Origin: Saxidomus purpurata
Taxonomy: Eukaryota; Mollusca; Bivalvia; Venerida; Veneridae
DNA length: 64,000 nt
Assembly (NCBI GenBank): GCA_022818135.1
Contig: JAFMSR010000017.1
Location: 4,033,476 to 4,097,475, forward strand
Reading direction: 5' to 3'
Position numbers and translations under genes: made by a program. This document shows positions 1-11,570 of this stretch, in pieces. The first letter of the stretch is position 1. Each line of letters opens with the position of its first letter. The notes under the pieces are model-generated. The model saw nothing but the letters and a program-made list of their open reading frames with translations, searched no databases and was not told the DNA's origin.

Positions 1-54
1 AGACACCAAGCGATCACAATAACATATCTTGAGCACTTTGTGCTCAGATGAGCT
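1..54 (-). repeat. 5' end of a hairpin-ended Helitron-like repeat, cut by the window edge
   Basis: Read on the - strand, the sequence begins AGCTCATCTGAGCAC and folds back through GTGCTC. This is the nested 5' hairpin seen in intact copies at 7558, 20,302 and 36,944. The rest of the element lies outside the window to the left. Assigning it to a non-autonomous Helitron-like group is an inference from the hairpin structure. Confidence 0.6.
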
Positions 55-344
55 AAAACAAAACATTCAATATTTACCTTAAGTTCAACAAATGTATATT
101 TCAATTAGTAGACAACGAAGTCCTCATTGCAAAAACAAAACTCGACATGGCTCAAACAGCTACTTTTTTCATTAACAGATAATACAATTTTGCAGTCTCT
201 CAAGAAATATTCAAATGGACCAATTGAAGTTGGAAATGTAAAATGAAACAAGTGTGTGTATTACAATTTAACAAATTTAAGCATTTAGTCAATAGTCTTT
301 ATTGTTGTTGGTATTGAGTGTAATGTCAAGTTATAAAGAAGAGC

Positions 345-660
345 TGTCCCTCAACCTTGCCCTTTGAGGTAGGGACGTTGTTCTTGCCCACTACACATTG
401 TCTTCATGTGCTGAACAATTGTGTCAAGTTATTATAAAATTAATCAATGTACGACAAAGTTACAGTCCGGACACAAATGTACGCATACATACAGGATTCC
501 ATTACCTATTAACTCTGTGCAACCTTGCCCTTTGAGGTAGGGAAGTGGCTCTTGCAAGTGACACGTCTGCTTGATGTGCAGAACATTTGTGCCAAGTTAT
601 TTCAAAAGCTTTTAATACATGACAAAGTTACAGCCCGGACACAAAAAAATGCAAGGGTGG
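345..660 (+). repeat. Tandem-unit repeat, two units of about 170 bp
   Basis: The phrase ACCTTGCCCTTTGAGGTAGG occurs near 354 and again near 524. It is followed both times by a similar run through a 'ttgtg.caagttat' block, a 'gacaaagttacag.ccggacacaaa' block and AT-rich sequence. Related text recurs at 2255-2560. This looks like the tandem core of a dispersed repeat, not a gene; open frames across it follow the repeat and carry no known domain. Confidence 0.6.
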
Positions 661-2250
661 ACAACTTTAAAAATGGGTATTTCTGGGTACTCTCCCATTG
701 CTTCCCATTATAAGAAGATACCAAACATTGCACTAACCCTAAGCATTAGACCTACCCAACAAGTACCCTTTCTTGTTGGGTACCTATACGGAATGAAGGA
801 TATAGTACCCAATATATGCCTATTAGTATGCTCGGACGGATGGTGCATTTTAATATGCCATCCTTCGAGAACATAAAAATTGAAAAAGCCCTCTTGTCAT
901 AATTTATAGAGTCAAACAATAAGATAGTAATATGAATAACTGTATTACAAATATAAAATGCCATAATTTACCTTGAAAATCATGCAAGTCACAAAATAAT
1001 GAAATTTCCAAGGAGAGTTAAGTGCGACATAGAAAATACTTTAATAGGTCTTTACACATCTTAATAATGATATATGAGCGCTGAGCAAAGCTACCTGGGG
1101 AATCCCACATTAAATTCTTCAAGACTTGACAAAAATCTATATTAAACATGTCAAACAATTTGATCTGTAAAATTTAAAGTCAACACAGTTCCAATAAAAA
1201 AAAGCTTCAAATTATCACTTTTTTAATGACTTCTTGCTGAACAATGTTTTTTCCATGGATGTTACTTCCAACACCACTCTCTTGAGCAAAGCAAATTTTG
1301 TAGCATAAAGTTGTGGCTATACATTATTCATGCGTTTGATGGTTTTCTTGTCAGTCCGAGTGGAGTTAATCAGCTCATTTTCACTAACACTTGGAAACAC
1401 AGACTTTGAATATGTTCTGTTCCCCAACTCGGTTGAAGAATTCCCTCAGTTAAAGCTGACAGTGATGAAGCAACAACTGTGGCGGGAGGAAATTGTCGCT
1501 TTAGTTAACTCTTTTATGTCCATTCGTTTGCTGGTGCACCCGTTTGGTATACTAATGTCAGATTGACTGGGCTAGAAGACTGCCTATCTTTAAGTTTATC
1601 TTCTCTTTCCTGCAGTTTTCTATGGACATCACCTCATCTTCTTGTTTCTTAAATTCTCTCTTCTAAAAAATCAATAAAATGTGTTTATACGATGAATTAA
1701 ATGAAGAGGTTGCATTGTGAGGAAAAATCTAGTGCCTCCTGTCAGCACCATAAAACAGTGCAGGAAAGTTATTGATGTTATATTTTTGAAATGCTAAGGC
1801 TAAATATGCTGCTTTTCCTAGCACTTTTTCTTGAGTCCCTTGCTTAGATTTCAAACAATGTAATAGAGTAATTGAAGTTACCAGTCAGCAATGTGCTTAA
1901 AATTTAAATCCTGTTAAACTGTAAAATTATTGTTACCCTAACTCTTGACTCAGTTCTCAAATGACAGCATGATTGTACAAAGTTTCATCCTAACAAGAGC
2001 TTTACTAAACAGAAAATTACAGAATATGTACCTTGGTGGCTCTTTTCTGTCTCTTCAGTTCAGGTACTGGACACTGTCATTTCCTTAAGAAAGAGACAAC
2101 AAAAATGTTAAACAATGTTAACTAGATGCCTATTTACGACATGTCGAGCCTGCCAGCTGTCAAATTGACTAACTCCTTACCAAGAAGAGATCTAGGTCAA
2201 AATACACGCTGTTTATAGAAACTACAAAGAGAAGTAATTCTAAAAACAAG
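661..2250. other. AT-rich non-coding stretch, nothing recognised
   Basis: No exon with both splice sites, no recognisable protein family and no RNA gene was seen. Short open frames (for example 1330-1566 on the + strand) show no domain and match chance expectation at this base composition. Confidence 0.5.
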
Positions 2251-2254
2251 GGTA

Positions 2255-2560
2255 GCTTACGGTGGTGAACATTTGTGCCAAGTAACATCAAAAGCCCTCC
2301 ATGCATGAATAGAAATGCTCCGGACAAAGATATTGCTTAATTTGACCTTTAACCTCTAACTCTGACCTTGACCTTAGAACCTGGTTATTGTGCATGACAC
2401 TCCGTCTCATGATGGTGGACATTTGTGCCAAGTAATTTAAGAATCCCTTGATCCATGGATAAGCTACAGCCCAGACAAATTAAACTCGGATTGATGGACG
2501 CATGCACATACACCAAACCGCCATTTGGAGAACTATATCGAGCTTTCTCAAGCAGCTCGA
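2255..2560 (+). repeat. Decayed copy of the repeat seen at 345-660
   Basis: The motif 'gaacatttgtgccaagtaa' appears near 2266 and again near 2415, each followed by a degenerate 'ccttgatccatg..taagctacagcc.agac' segment. Two diverged units are visible. Confidence 0.55.
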
Positions 2561-2574
2561 CAAAAATGTTAAAC

Positions 2575-3950
2575 AATGTTTGCTAACATCTGTTTAAATT
2601 GTAGAGTCAAATAGTTCAACTTTTTAATGACAAATACCAGATATTGCAAGATTCTTGTTCAATAAATTATGTCGGACACTGTCCGACTGAAAAACAAACT
2701 GTTATAAGCTGCATTTAAAATTCATGTCTTTTTACAATATTCAGTTATAATCTGAGTAACTCAATTTCATTAAATCTATGAAAATACCTGGAGCATTAAC
2801 TGTCCCGTGTGACTTTATTCAATCTGCAGAACCAAATTTACATGCATCCTCCCTGTCCTTGAACAGCTGAAGTTTAAGAATAAATATATATAACAGGTCA
2901 TTTAAATAAATCCCAACGTTACATAGTCATTCATTCTTGGTTATTTAAAGTTAAAGATGCATCTATAGAGACCAGTGATGAAAGCTGAGGAATCACCTTT
3001 CCCGAATGTAAATGATTTATCAGTACCCGGATATGCAAAATTTTAGTACCGTTCTCTTCTAAAAACGAATCCGTCTCAAACTCTCATCTTAAACTGTACT
3101 GTAACTGAACTGATGTAACTATCCAACCCTTCGACTAATTACTCTTTGCTGAAACATGCAAGCGATGTTCTACAACGTACAAAATGATTATGACGGAAAT
3201 GATATTTTAAATATACAATATTCGTAACTTGTGTTGTAAAGGAAACAAACTGCACATATCTACATAGTTCTTGCTTGCCAGCTAGCTTTTATGGTGACGT
3301 GACTGGAGGGCACAAGTTCAAATCCCTCTCCGGGCTAAGTATTTTTCAGTTTGATCTATATACAGTAGAGTATATAAATTTTGAAAATTTATTGACGTCG
3401 GATCTTTGGCTGTAGACTGTTTACAATGTCTATAATTTAAGAGAAATAATTTGCAATTTTAAAGATTCAAACACCACCATTCAAACATATTTTTGAAAAT
3501 ACCTCCAAGCTTCAAAATTCTGAACAGCCCCTCAGTCCCAGGTAGCCTCTGAAAAGCGATTCCAACTTTAGTTCTACAATCTGCTTCAGAGTATATTATA
3601 TATACCGTAGATCAACAAAAAAACAAAAATAATATCAAACATCGTTTGCTTTCGTCTGCCAGGAAGCCATTAGCGCGGCGAGTCAACTTTACTAAGGACA
3701 CATTTCATTGGGTAGTTTAATTCTACAAACCAATCGAAATTCGTTTTTGTGTGCACAGCTTCTCCCCACCCAATTCTCGCAAAACAATCAGTTCTTGTGA
3801 TTTTTTATCAAACACAAAAAGTGATTTAAATAATACCACAGCAAACAGAAGCAAAATTATGAAACATGTTATAATGTATAAAACGTAAAAAATAACAATG
3901 TCTCCCACTGCCTTCTTGATTACGTCACTAAAAAGTGTCTGTAGTTGTAA
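2575..3950. other. Non-coding stretch with a tRNA-like fragment
   Basis: The only structured item is around 3265-3340, where AGTTCAAATCCC resembles a tRNA B box. No convincing A box or acceptor stem pairs with it, so it is probably a SINE remnant. From about 3,600 to 4,000 the sequence becomes less AT-rich and contains TGACGT-like and AAAATGGCGCC (YY1-like) words. This fits a promoter for the possible exon at 3997. Confidence 0.4.
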
Positions 3951-3996
3951 AATGGCGCCCCCATCTTAATCATGCTGTAAAATTTTGATTGAAACA

Positions 3997-4108
3997 ATGA
4001 CGAAAGTTTTATTGCAAAGGACGAGAAAATGCCAGTGCTTGCTGTCTTCATACAAGTTTAACACGAAGCGGAATGTTTTGAGTCATCTATGTTGCATACA
4101 CGATATGT
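3997..4108 (+). CDS. Possible first coding exon with a basic, mitochondrial-style N-terminus
   Basis: An ATG in a good context (AAACAATGA) opens a 37-codon frame that runs to a strong splice donor, TATGT|GTAAGT, leaving one base over. The predicted peptide starts MTKVLLQRTRKCQCLLSSYK. It is rich in Lys/Arg with no acidic residue until close to the donor, as in many mitochondrial targeting sequences. CpG-containing sequence and a YY1-like word lie just upstream. No following exon in a compatible frame could be identified. The exon-like block at 5827 is closed by a stop if joined directly, so the gene's identity is unknown. It may be a real first exon whose later exons were missed, or a chance frame. 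Confidence 0.35.
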
Positions 4109-4710
4109 GTAAGTAAATTTATATTGTTTCGCCCACAAGACGTTTCGTCCAAAAAACGTTTCGCACCTGGATAATTATGACATTTATACTAATAAATATA
4201 ATCTGGAGTGCATAATAAAGTTCTTACAACTTATATTAATCGCCCTCGAGACTCGATCCATAAAGAATCAACATCGAAAATGGTGAAATGACTGACTGTC
4301 CGAAATATCTACTGTCCGAAAGTTGTTACTTGCATGATTCAGCTTACCTTGAATTTTAGCGTAAATAAGTCATTCCATTGTTAAAATCCACTTGTCATCA
4401 TAATTTTGATAAACACTGATGGTTTTGGTACAGTTTACATTCACAGAATTGTTGTGCATACTTGAATTTTGGCATTTCAAGCATTTTTGACACTTCCTGT
4501 CAAGTTGAAAATGTCCTCCATGTTTACTATTTTGGTCGAACCAAAAGTTGTTTATTTAATTTATGTTTTATTATGCATAACACCAGCAGTGTTGTATTTT
4601 GTCTGAATGATTGTTTTAAGTATTATGAAGTGATCCCTTGTATCATTTTATCATTGAACCATATTTTGAGGTTAATATTGATGAACCTTTTTTTCTGTGA
4701 TTGTTTATAA

Positions 4711-4990
4711 GTCCCGGCCGACTGTGGGACTTCTCTTTGGGTGAACTTGCCAGGACTCCTGACAGGTGCATGTTGAAGAGACAGATGCAGATACAAGGGG
4801 ATCAGGGTACCTGAGACCCTAGCTCATTTTACGAATAGACCCCTTGGTCCTTTTACATGCTGATATCTGGGTTTCTAACCAGTTCATCTGTAATTGGGTG
4901 GGAAAGTCTGAAATACTGAGAAGCATTTCTGAAATTTCCAGTGCACCAGCCAGGATTTAAACCAGGGACCATTTTAGTCACTAATGCAGA
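4711..4990 (-). repeat. Decayed tRNA-derived SINE (family of 58,300-58,562)
   Basis: The segment shares several blocks with the fresher copy at 58,300-58,562: 'gaccctagct', 'acgaatagaccccttgg', 'gggtttctaaccagttcat' and 'tttccagtgc'. On the - strand a degenerate B box can be read near 4950-4975. The + strand reads from tail to tRNA-like head, so the element lies on the - strand. Confidence 0.7.
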
Positions 4991-5145
4991 AGTTGCTGGC
5001 AATTTTCAGTGTTAGAATATCACATTATTTAATGTCTGTTATGGTTTTAAAGTATCGTTAATTTTATCTACAACTAATATGGAACAACTGTACTGGTATT
5101 ATAAGTGATTAACTTGAAACTTTGAATGATTCTCTGATTATTTTT

Positions 5146-5350
5146 ATAGGGTTGTCCAGTTAGTGCAGTGCTTTGTGCACTCGCTTCTCATCAATGCTAT
5201 TTGTGTTCCATCCCGTCCTGGTAGTATGTGAGATGGTAGGTGGTCACCAGATGGTATCATTATCACACAGGTAGGTTTTCTCTGGGATTTCTTGTTTCTC
5301 CCACAGTAAAACCACCATAAGCAAAGTTGACCAACATGCACCTGCATGCT
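5146..5350 (+). repeat. SINE with tRNA-like head and conserved central block
   Basis: The head reads 'gttgtccagttagtgcagtg' with a worn B box. It is followed by 'gtggtcaccagatgg' and 'tttctcccacagtaaaaccaccataag', which resembles a central block widespread in invertebrate SINEs. That family comparison is from memory. The open frame on the opposite strand here is an accident. Confidence 0.55.
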
Positions 5351-5826
5351 CAGTTCAAAAGCTTGCATGAGCTAACGGTTGTTATGATTTGTATATTGCT
5401 GACTTTAAGTAAATATTTTTATTATTTGTCCCTTTAGCTATTTTTAAACAGTTTTTACAAGATTATTGGCCGAATATATATACATGATTCTTTTGGCGAA
5501 TCAATTACTGGTATTTGATTAAAAAATATTAATTATACAACAATGAACATTAGACAATAATTTTCTTTAATTAACTGTGTCTTGCCGTACTTAGCATTAG
5601 TTGGGATCCAGGACCTTCCGATCCTGACTTTATGTTATAATTAATAATGATTAATAATGTGGATATCATCTGATAGACCTCATTCATTGTCACTAAAAAT
5701 ATATTCTAATAATTTGTAAGAATGTGCAGAATTCATGGTAAGTTGTTTTATGAAAAATTGTTGTCATAACATGATAACAATAGACAAAAAAGGATACTAA
5801 CAGTAAATTGTTTTATGCTTTCTTAG

Positions 5827-5912
5827 GTGGTTACCCAACAGACTATGAATGTGCACCTGCTTAGACATCTTTCACATTTTGTCAGAATGTTGGGACCATT
5901 TTTCACAACTTG
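5827..5912 (+). CDS. Exon-like block resembling a transposon-associated (DUF4218-style) domain
   Basis: A pyrimidine-rich acceptor (gctttcttag) and a donor (AACTTG|GTATGT) bracket 86 bases. They are open in the first frame and translate as VVTQQTMNVHLLRHLSHFVR followed by MLGPFFTTW. The pattern 'NVH.LLHL...VR..GP' is the style of the DUF4218 region found in CACTA-like transposon proteins and related host genes. This is a family impression, not a search result. If spliced to 6649 the frame continues for about 33 codons. It could be part of a decayed element or of an unrecognised gene. Confidence 0.35.
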
Positions 5913-6229
5913 GTATGTTGGATTCGAGTCCTAGAATTCGTATTTGAAAAAAAACATCGATCATGGCACAGGGCATGTCAACAGTGACAGGTAACTATTT
6001 CAGTATATGCGTCTCATTTTTCTGTAGCATTAACATTTGGACATTCACTAGTATTTATCATAATCAAGGACTAAAGAAATATGTGTCATTGGTGAAATTA
6101 AGAAAAAAATAGAACTGATTGTGATATATCTAATTTAAGGCATTTGAATGGGAATTAAAGCATTTGATTATATTGTACTACAACTAGTCTGGGTACCAAT
6201 CACTCTGGTGAACTTTCATTCAATTCTTG

Positions 6230-6412
6230 AAGAGGGGTTTAAATCAAAGATGAAGCTGCACAAAAATGTTGCGGGTTCAAGCCCCACCAAGGTCACGACT
6301 GTACCTCCTCATATGACACCAGTACTGGTTTTTCCAGGAAACGGACTCGAGAGTGACTCGATAAGCTACAAGCTTTCTTCACAATCGAGCTAAAATAAAT
6401 TAGTATGAACTA
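6230..6412 (+). repeat. tRNA-derived SINE, worn (family of 52,177-52,404)
   Basis: A clear B box, GCGGGTTCAAGCCCC, is followed by a tail with 'ctcgagagtgactcgataagc', 'ttcacaatcgag' and 'aataaattagtat'. The same tail ends the intact copy at 52,177-52,404. The open frame crossing it is not a gene. Confidence 0.7.
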
Positions 6413-6648
6413 ATTGTCAAAGTCTATTTACATACATGGATGATTTGAAGTTATGAATAGTTTTGTTTATTTAAAAACGATGACACTGAATATCTTTAAA
6501 TATTTTTTTTTAGAAGTGCAACTGTAAATAGAATAGTCAGTGTATGTACTAGTACAAGCAGGTCTTTTTTTCAAAGCTTTTTCTCAAATAACAAATATCA
6601 ATATAATGACTTTTATATGCACATGTTGATAGAAAAATGTGATTTCAG

Positions 6649-6896
6649 GAACAGCAATGTTGGTGGCAAGACCATTTCCATGCTTAAAAACCCAGGTGAT
6701 ACACCTCACAGAGGAAAAGAGACAAACAGCAAAGCCAGTGATTTCTGAGCAAGCAGCTGCGGTAAAATACCAGAGAGGAAAAGAGGTCTTCTACCCCCAG
6801 GAGTATTTCAGAGTTGAAACTAGTATACCATGCTACTTAAGAGTGGAAAAATTGCTACTGTGCAGTTCTTCATCATGTTTGATAATGTTCCAATGA
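6649..6896 (+). other. Exon-like block after a good acceptor; two competing frames
   Basis: The acceptor 'gtgatttcag' precedes a stretch less AT-rich than its surroundings. If joined in phase to the donor at 5912 it reads W-NSNVGGKTISMLKNPGDTP and stops with TGA at 6746-6748. A different frame is open to 6896 and is rich in Lys, Glu and Gln, reading for example KRQTAKPVISEQAAAVKYQR. Two partly plausible frames in one block suggest either a frameshifted old coding segment or a chance frame. No family could be named for the second frame. Confidence 0.25.
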
Positions 6897-7557
6897 CATT
6901 TGTAGATGTGTGAAAAGCAGTGCTATGTTCATATGACAGAATATTTCAAAATATTGAAAAGATTTCTCAACAAGAACACACATCAAGCTCAAACAGACCA
7001 AATCTGAGCAAGTGATGAAACTTATACCTTCTGAATACATGATGAAGAAATGTGTACTGATGAAAATAACTAAACTTAGGACATAATTTTTATGTTTCAT
7101 TGCAACTTAACTTAATGAAGTAAAACTTGGTAGACATACCATGTAGTGAATAACGAATATCTTCAGTTAATAACATTTACTGAAAAGTCATGTTAAAAAC
7201 CTGATACACAAATTCATGTAACAGGGTTTCACATGATTTTTCGGTAAATGTTTCAAACTATATTTACATAGGTTAAGTTCGTTATACGGTACTTTTGTGT
7301 AGGTCTTGGATAAGGATAAAGTGTCTGAGACTTTGTAACATGCTGGTTTCAGTTCATTGTTTATTTAGTATAGAAAATGAGCATTTTTGCTAAAGTACTA
7401 GATATTTATTTATTAAAGATCATTAACTCAGTTCATTCAGGAATGTATACACTTTTAATTTGGTATAGTTAGGCTACACATATTGTGGTACTGCTAATAA
7501 AGCATATAAAGTTATAATTTTCTTAATCGGAATTAAATTAAACCACCCACACTTGAT

Positions 7558-8120
7558 AGCTCACCTGAGCACAAAGTGCTTAAGGTGAACTATTGTGATT
7601 GCCTGGTATCTGTTGTCTGTCATTCATCCACACTTAACCTTGTGTATGCAAAAGAGGCTGCATTTTTAACTGGATCTTCATGAAACTTATGCAGAATGAC
7701 TGTCTTGATGAAATCTAGGTTCATGAAACTTATTCAGAAAGACTGTCTTGATGAAATCTAGGTAGAGTACAAATATGGTTTATCTGGGGTTAATAACTAG
7801 GTCGCTAGGTCAAATAATAGAAAAAACCTTGTGTATGCTATAGAGGTGGCATTTTTCGTTGGATTTTCATGAAATTTGGTAAAATTGATTGTGTTGACAA
7901 AATCTAGGTCAAGTTTCAATATAAGACATCTGCAGTTAAAAACTAGGTCATCAGATCAAGTCATAGAAAAAACCTTGTGTATGCAATGGAGGCTGCATTT
8001 TTAATTGGATTTTCGTGAAACTTGGTCAGAATAATTGTTTTGATAAAATCTCGGTCCACTTTGAATATGGGTCACTCAGTCAAATCATAGAAAAATCATT
8101 ACGATGCCTTTAGGTAGTAT
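7558..8120 (+). repeat. Hairpin-ended Helitron-like repeat, 3' end worn
   Basis: It starts with AGCTCACCTGAGCACAAAGTG, whose continuation pairs back on itself as an outer and an inner stem. Internal units ('aaccttgtgtatgcaatagagg..gcatttt', 'tggattttcatgaaacttggtcag', 'gatgaaatctaggt') recur three to four times at roughly 115-190 bp spacing. The 3' terminal hairpin seen at 37,588 is not found here. Confidence 0.7.
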
Positions 8121-8273
8121 TGTTACTTTAATGTCTGTTGAAAGGGCATGCAATATAAACCTGAGTTCAAAAAAGGCTTTATAAGGAAACTTAATAAGCT
8201 AAACAAACAGAACTTTTTTAACAACAATAAATGAGAATTTCTGTTGTTTTGAGATAAAAAGTTCAGCTTGCTA

Positions 8274-8545
8274 CCATGGCTATGTTAGTTCAAACATCAT
8301 TCTGGTCCATCTTTTTGTGACCATGGTTGTACTTTTATTTAACTATCCTTAACCATGGTTATTAAATTGACCATGGTCAAACACTGAGATTTGAGCATGG
8401 TCAACCTTGGTCTGATGTATAAGCATGGTCAACTATGGTAACCATGGTGTAAAACCATGGTGACCCTAGTCCAAAGCACCTTCAACCATGGTTGAACCAT
8501 GGTTATCAATGGTGAACAATGGTAACGATGGTCAACCATTGTTGC
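8274..8545. repeat. Array of CCATGG palindromic words
   Basis: Eight exact CCATGG sites fall within about 230 bp (8274, 8321, 8353, 8371, 8442, 8455, 8486, 8497). Most sit in AACCATGGTT- or GACCATGGTC-like contexts, with many one-base variants (aaccttgg, aactatgg, gagcatgg) between them. The spacing is irregular, so this is not an ordinary minisatellite. A sister array lies at 14,624-14,820. Confidence 0.8.
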
Positions 8546-8872
8546 ATTTTGACAGGGGTTAGGCACCTACTACAAATGTTAAGTAAAGTTTGAAGTAGAC
8601 ATCTCTTTTTCCCAAATATATTGGTAAACATTCATTTCATATAATTTTCAGTAATTTTGTAATTAGAAATAGGAAACTTACCTCAAACACCATTATTCAT
8701 AGATGGTTTTAAAAAATGTGTCAAGTTTTAATATCCTGTGACATTTTTATTTAGTGTTTGTACTCTTGTATATATATTTTGATGGATGAAATAATAATTA
8801 AGAGAGAACTAAATGAAATTCTGTGGTTAAATTTGGTTCAGGATTTTTTAAAGTATTATTGCTGATTCAAGG

Positions 8873-9066
8873 TTCATGAACTGTTGTTGATGAACAGTTC
8901 ATGAACCCTCTGGTTTTACAACTGTGTTGATGAATTGTTGATGAACAGTTCATGAACCTGAGGTTCATGAACTTTTGATGAACCAATTTAATGAACTTTT
9001 GATGAACAGTTCATGAACTTCATGAACAGTTCATGAATGTTCATCAGAATTCATCAGTTCATGAAT
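8873..9066. repeat. Array of TTCATGAA palindromic words
   Basis: Eight TTCATGAA cores occur within about 200 bp, usually as GTTCATGAAC and often preceded by TTGATGAACA, so larger nested inverted repeats form. The array begins about 330 bp after the CCATGG array. Both are flanked by similar words ('gacaggggtt' near 8552 and 'gacagggtgt' near 9074). Confidence 0.8.
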
Positions 9067-9089
9067 TAAATCTCGACAGGGTGTCAGCC

Positions 9090-11570
9090 CCGTAAGTTTC
9101 TCTTTACATCAACTAGCTGGAATTCAACAAACTTCATGGGTAACTTACCAATGGATGTGTATAGCATCAGTGAGTTTTGGTTTGGTGATTTTTGACAGGA
9201 ATTACGGCCCTTTTGATCAGTTGCTACATTATAGTATTCATAGCCTGGTCTTGTCTGTGCAGGTATTTCTCAACAAGCTCTGGATGGAAGTGCATGAAAC
9301 TTCATGGGAGACTTAAGTTACAAGAGAGAAAGGCAAACTAGTATGTTCTGCTTGATTTTATGGAGTTACAGCCTTTGGATTATTGAGACTTATACTGTCT
9401 ATTCAGCAACCACTCAATATATTTCAAATGGACCTTTACAATCAAGTTGTGCAGTATCCCAGAGGCATTATTTCTACAATGATATCAAATGTGTGAAATG
9501 TTTGCTTTTACTGAACAAAATGTTATTTACTGTTTGTTTCTAACCAACCTTGAAACTTTGAAATGATTAGCTAATCAGGAACATTGGTTTCCTGGGTGGA
9601 GATAAATGTCACCTGTTTCCTGGTTGAAGTTATTTAAGTATTTTAAGAGTAATTTTGTTTTAAGGAGAAAATCTGTATTTGTTTCAGTGCAATGACTCGT
9701 GCTTTAAATTGTTTTAATGTTTGAAAATTGTCAATCCTCTTTCATTATCTTACTCGCATTAAATTTAAATCTCAAACACTCGCGACTAGACCGTGTTCAA
9801 TGGACTCCCGCGTAGAAAATGTACCTCTTTTGGTATTCCATTCATTGATTGGCCGATTACTCACATAAGATTATTTAGCGTGAAATACTATACAAGGTTT
9901 GGTGAATTGTCGCATGTCAATGGGACGTGTACAGTTTTGTCCTTTAACAAATTTCGCAGTTCTTTGACCCTGTTTGTAAAGTTTTTCTTGTTTTAAAAGT
10001 GTAAAAGCATGTTGGAGATTTTAGTTTAAACTGTTTAAAGCAACAATCAAAAGAGATTACAACTTGGGGAGTTTATTTAAACTACAGGATTTACAATCAG
10101 GAGGGTAAGAAAAGGGTTTGTCTTTCATAGAATATACTTTTCAATGAAATTAAGGAAGTGCATGTTTGCATGGATTTCATAATAAAATAATAAAAAAATA
10201 AAAAATTATTATGTCTTCAGACGGTATTGATGTGAGGTATGAATTGAAGTCAATTTCTATTAAATTTGTTACGGAAACTTCAGTTTCATTGGTTTAAAAA
10301 AGGAGCAATTTGCAAGTCGTGCTCTATTATAGTAATTATACGTAGATACAGCATATTAAAATGTATGGTTTTATATTCGAATTGTTTTATTTCTTACCGC
10401 CTACCTTGCTAGTGTTCAGTTATTCTACCTTTGCGACTAGGGCAGATCTTGATCAGGCTGCATTGAGCAAAATTATTTTCAGTTCCCGTCAATTTTTTAT
10501 TAAGTTAACTGCATTAAAGGCAGTTCTTCTGTTTGCATTAATTTTACAGGTTGTTTAAGACATGACAGCCCTGTTAAGTTCAAGTCTATATTTTCCTTCC
10601 ACATGGCTAAAGGGGAAGTTAAAATTCGATAGCAAAGTTTTAATTGATAAAAATAATTTGTAAATAAATTTTAAGACAGAATAATGTATGTACAAATACA
10701 CAAAGACACATTTACAATAGTTTTGCAATCAAACAACAAGATGTAGTGATTTTGCATGTTTAAATGACCTCTTTCTGTATGGTGTGAGACAAGGAAGGAT
10801 AGTTAGAATGTCATTCACGTTTACCTGCGTGTTACCTGTACCATACCTGTACAGTTTGACGTCTGTCTTTCTCATTTCTCCTCTTATTTGTTATTGCCGG
10901 ACGAACGTAGAAGAAATATTAATCAGAAAAAAAATCTAATTTTAGAAAACTATTTTTGGAATTTAAGCAATGCTAAAAATTACTTGTTTGATTTGAAATG
11001 TGATAAGACCTTAATTATTGGTTGGACTTTCAACAATTTGGGTAAGATTTCAGTTTTCTTTAGAAATGTTTATGAAACAGTGTTTTGTTAATATGTAGAA
11101 TGAAAGAAAGTAAAAATGAGGAATTAAGTTTGCTGCCTATATATCAACAAGGAAGTGACAAAAACTTCATTCTGATTGGTAAAAGGTATTTCGGGAATTT
11201 ATTTTCATATCTTGTGCAGCAGTACTATTTGCCAGGTTCATATTCAGGTTTAGTTTTAACTGCCTTATTTAGTGCACTGCAAATGGATTTTTGAAGTTTA
11301 ACCTAAAGGTAATCAAGTTGAAAATTTTATTTCGGTTAAATTTAAATAAGATTGACACGGAACAAAATGAGTGTAAAAATATGTGACTAGACTACGAGCA
11401 GGCCTGTATTTTACTATGGTAGCAGTAATTCTTCTGTCATTTGAAGACGAAGTCGTGGGATAACTTAAAGTTATTCAATATTATATAGAAAAAAGTAATA
11501 CATAATTTACTTTTTTCTGCAGCAATAATTTTTGGATGAAGTGATCGTGCCATTGACAATGGAAATTAAT
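9090..11570. other. Non-coding stretch, possible distant 5' region of PTP4A
   Basis: No supported coding exon was seen. Around 9780-10,105 the sequence is slightly richer in CpG, holds an inverted CCAAT word (GATTGGCC near 9848) and ends in a donor-like GGAGG|GTAAGA near 10,103. It could be a non-coding first exon, but nothing else supports that. Open frames at 9304, 10,888 and 11,085 carry no domain. Confidence 0.3.

Noticed and set aside
3723..3908. Minus-strand ORF with a strong hydrophobic stretch, like a small membrane protein
   Set aside because: It has no ATG at its start and a stop lies shortly upstream without one. T-rich sequence on that strand naturally encodes Phe, Leu and Ile.
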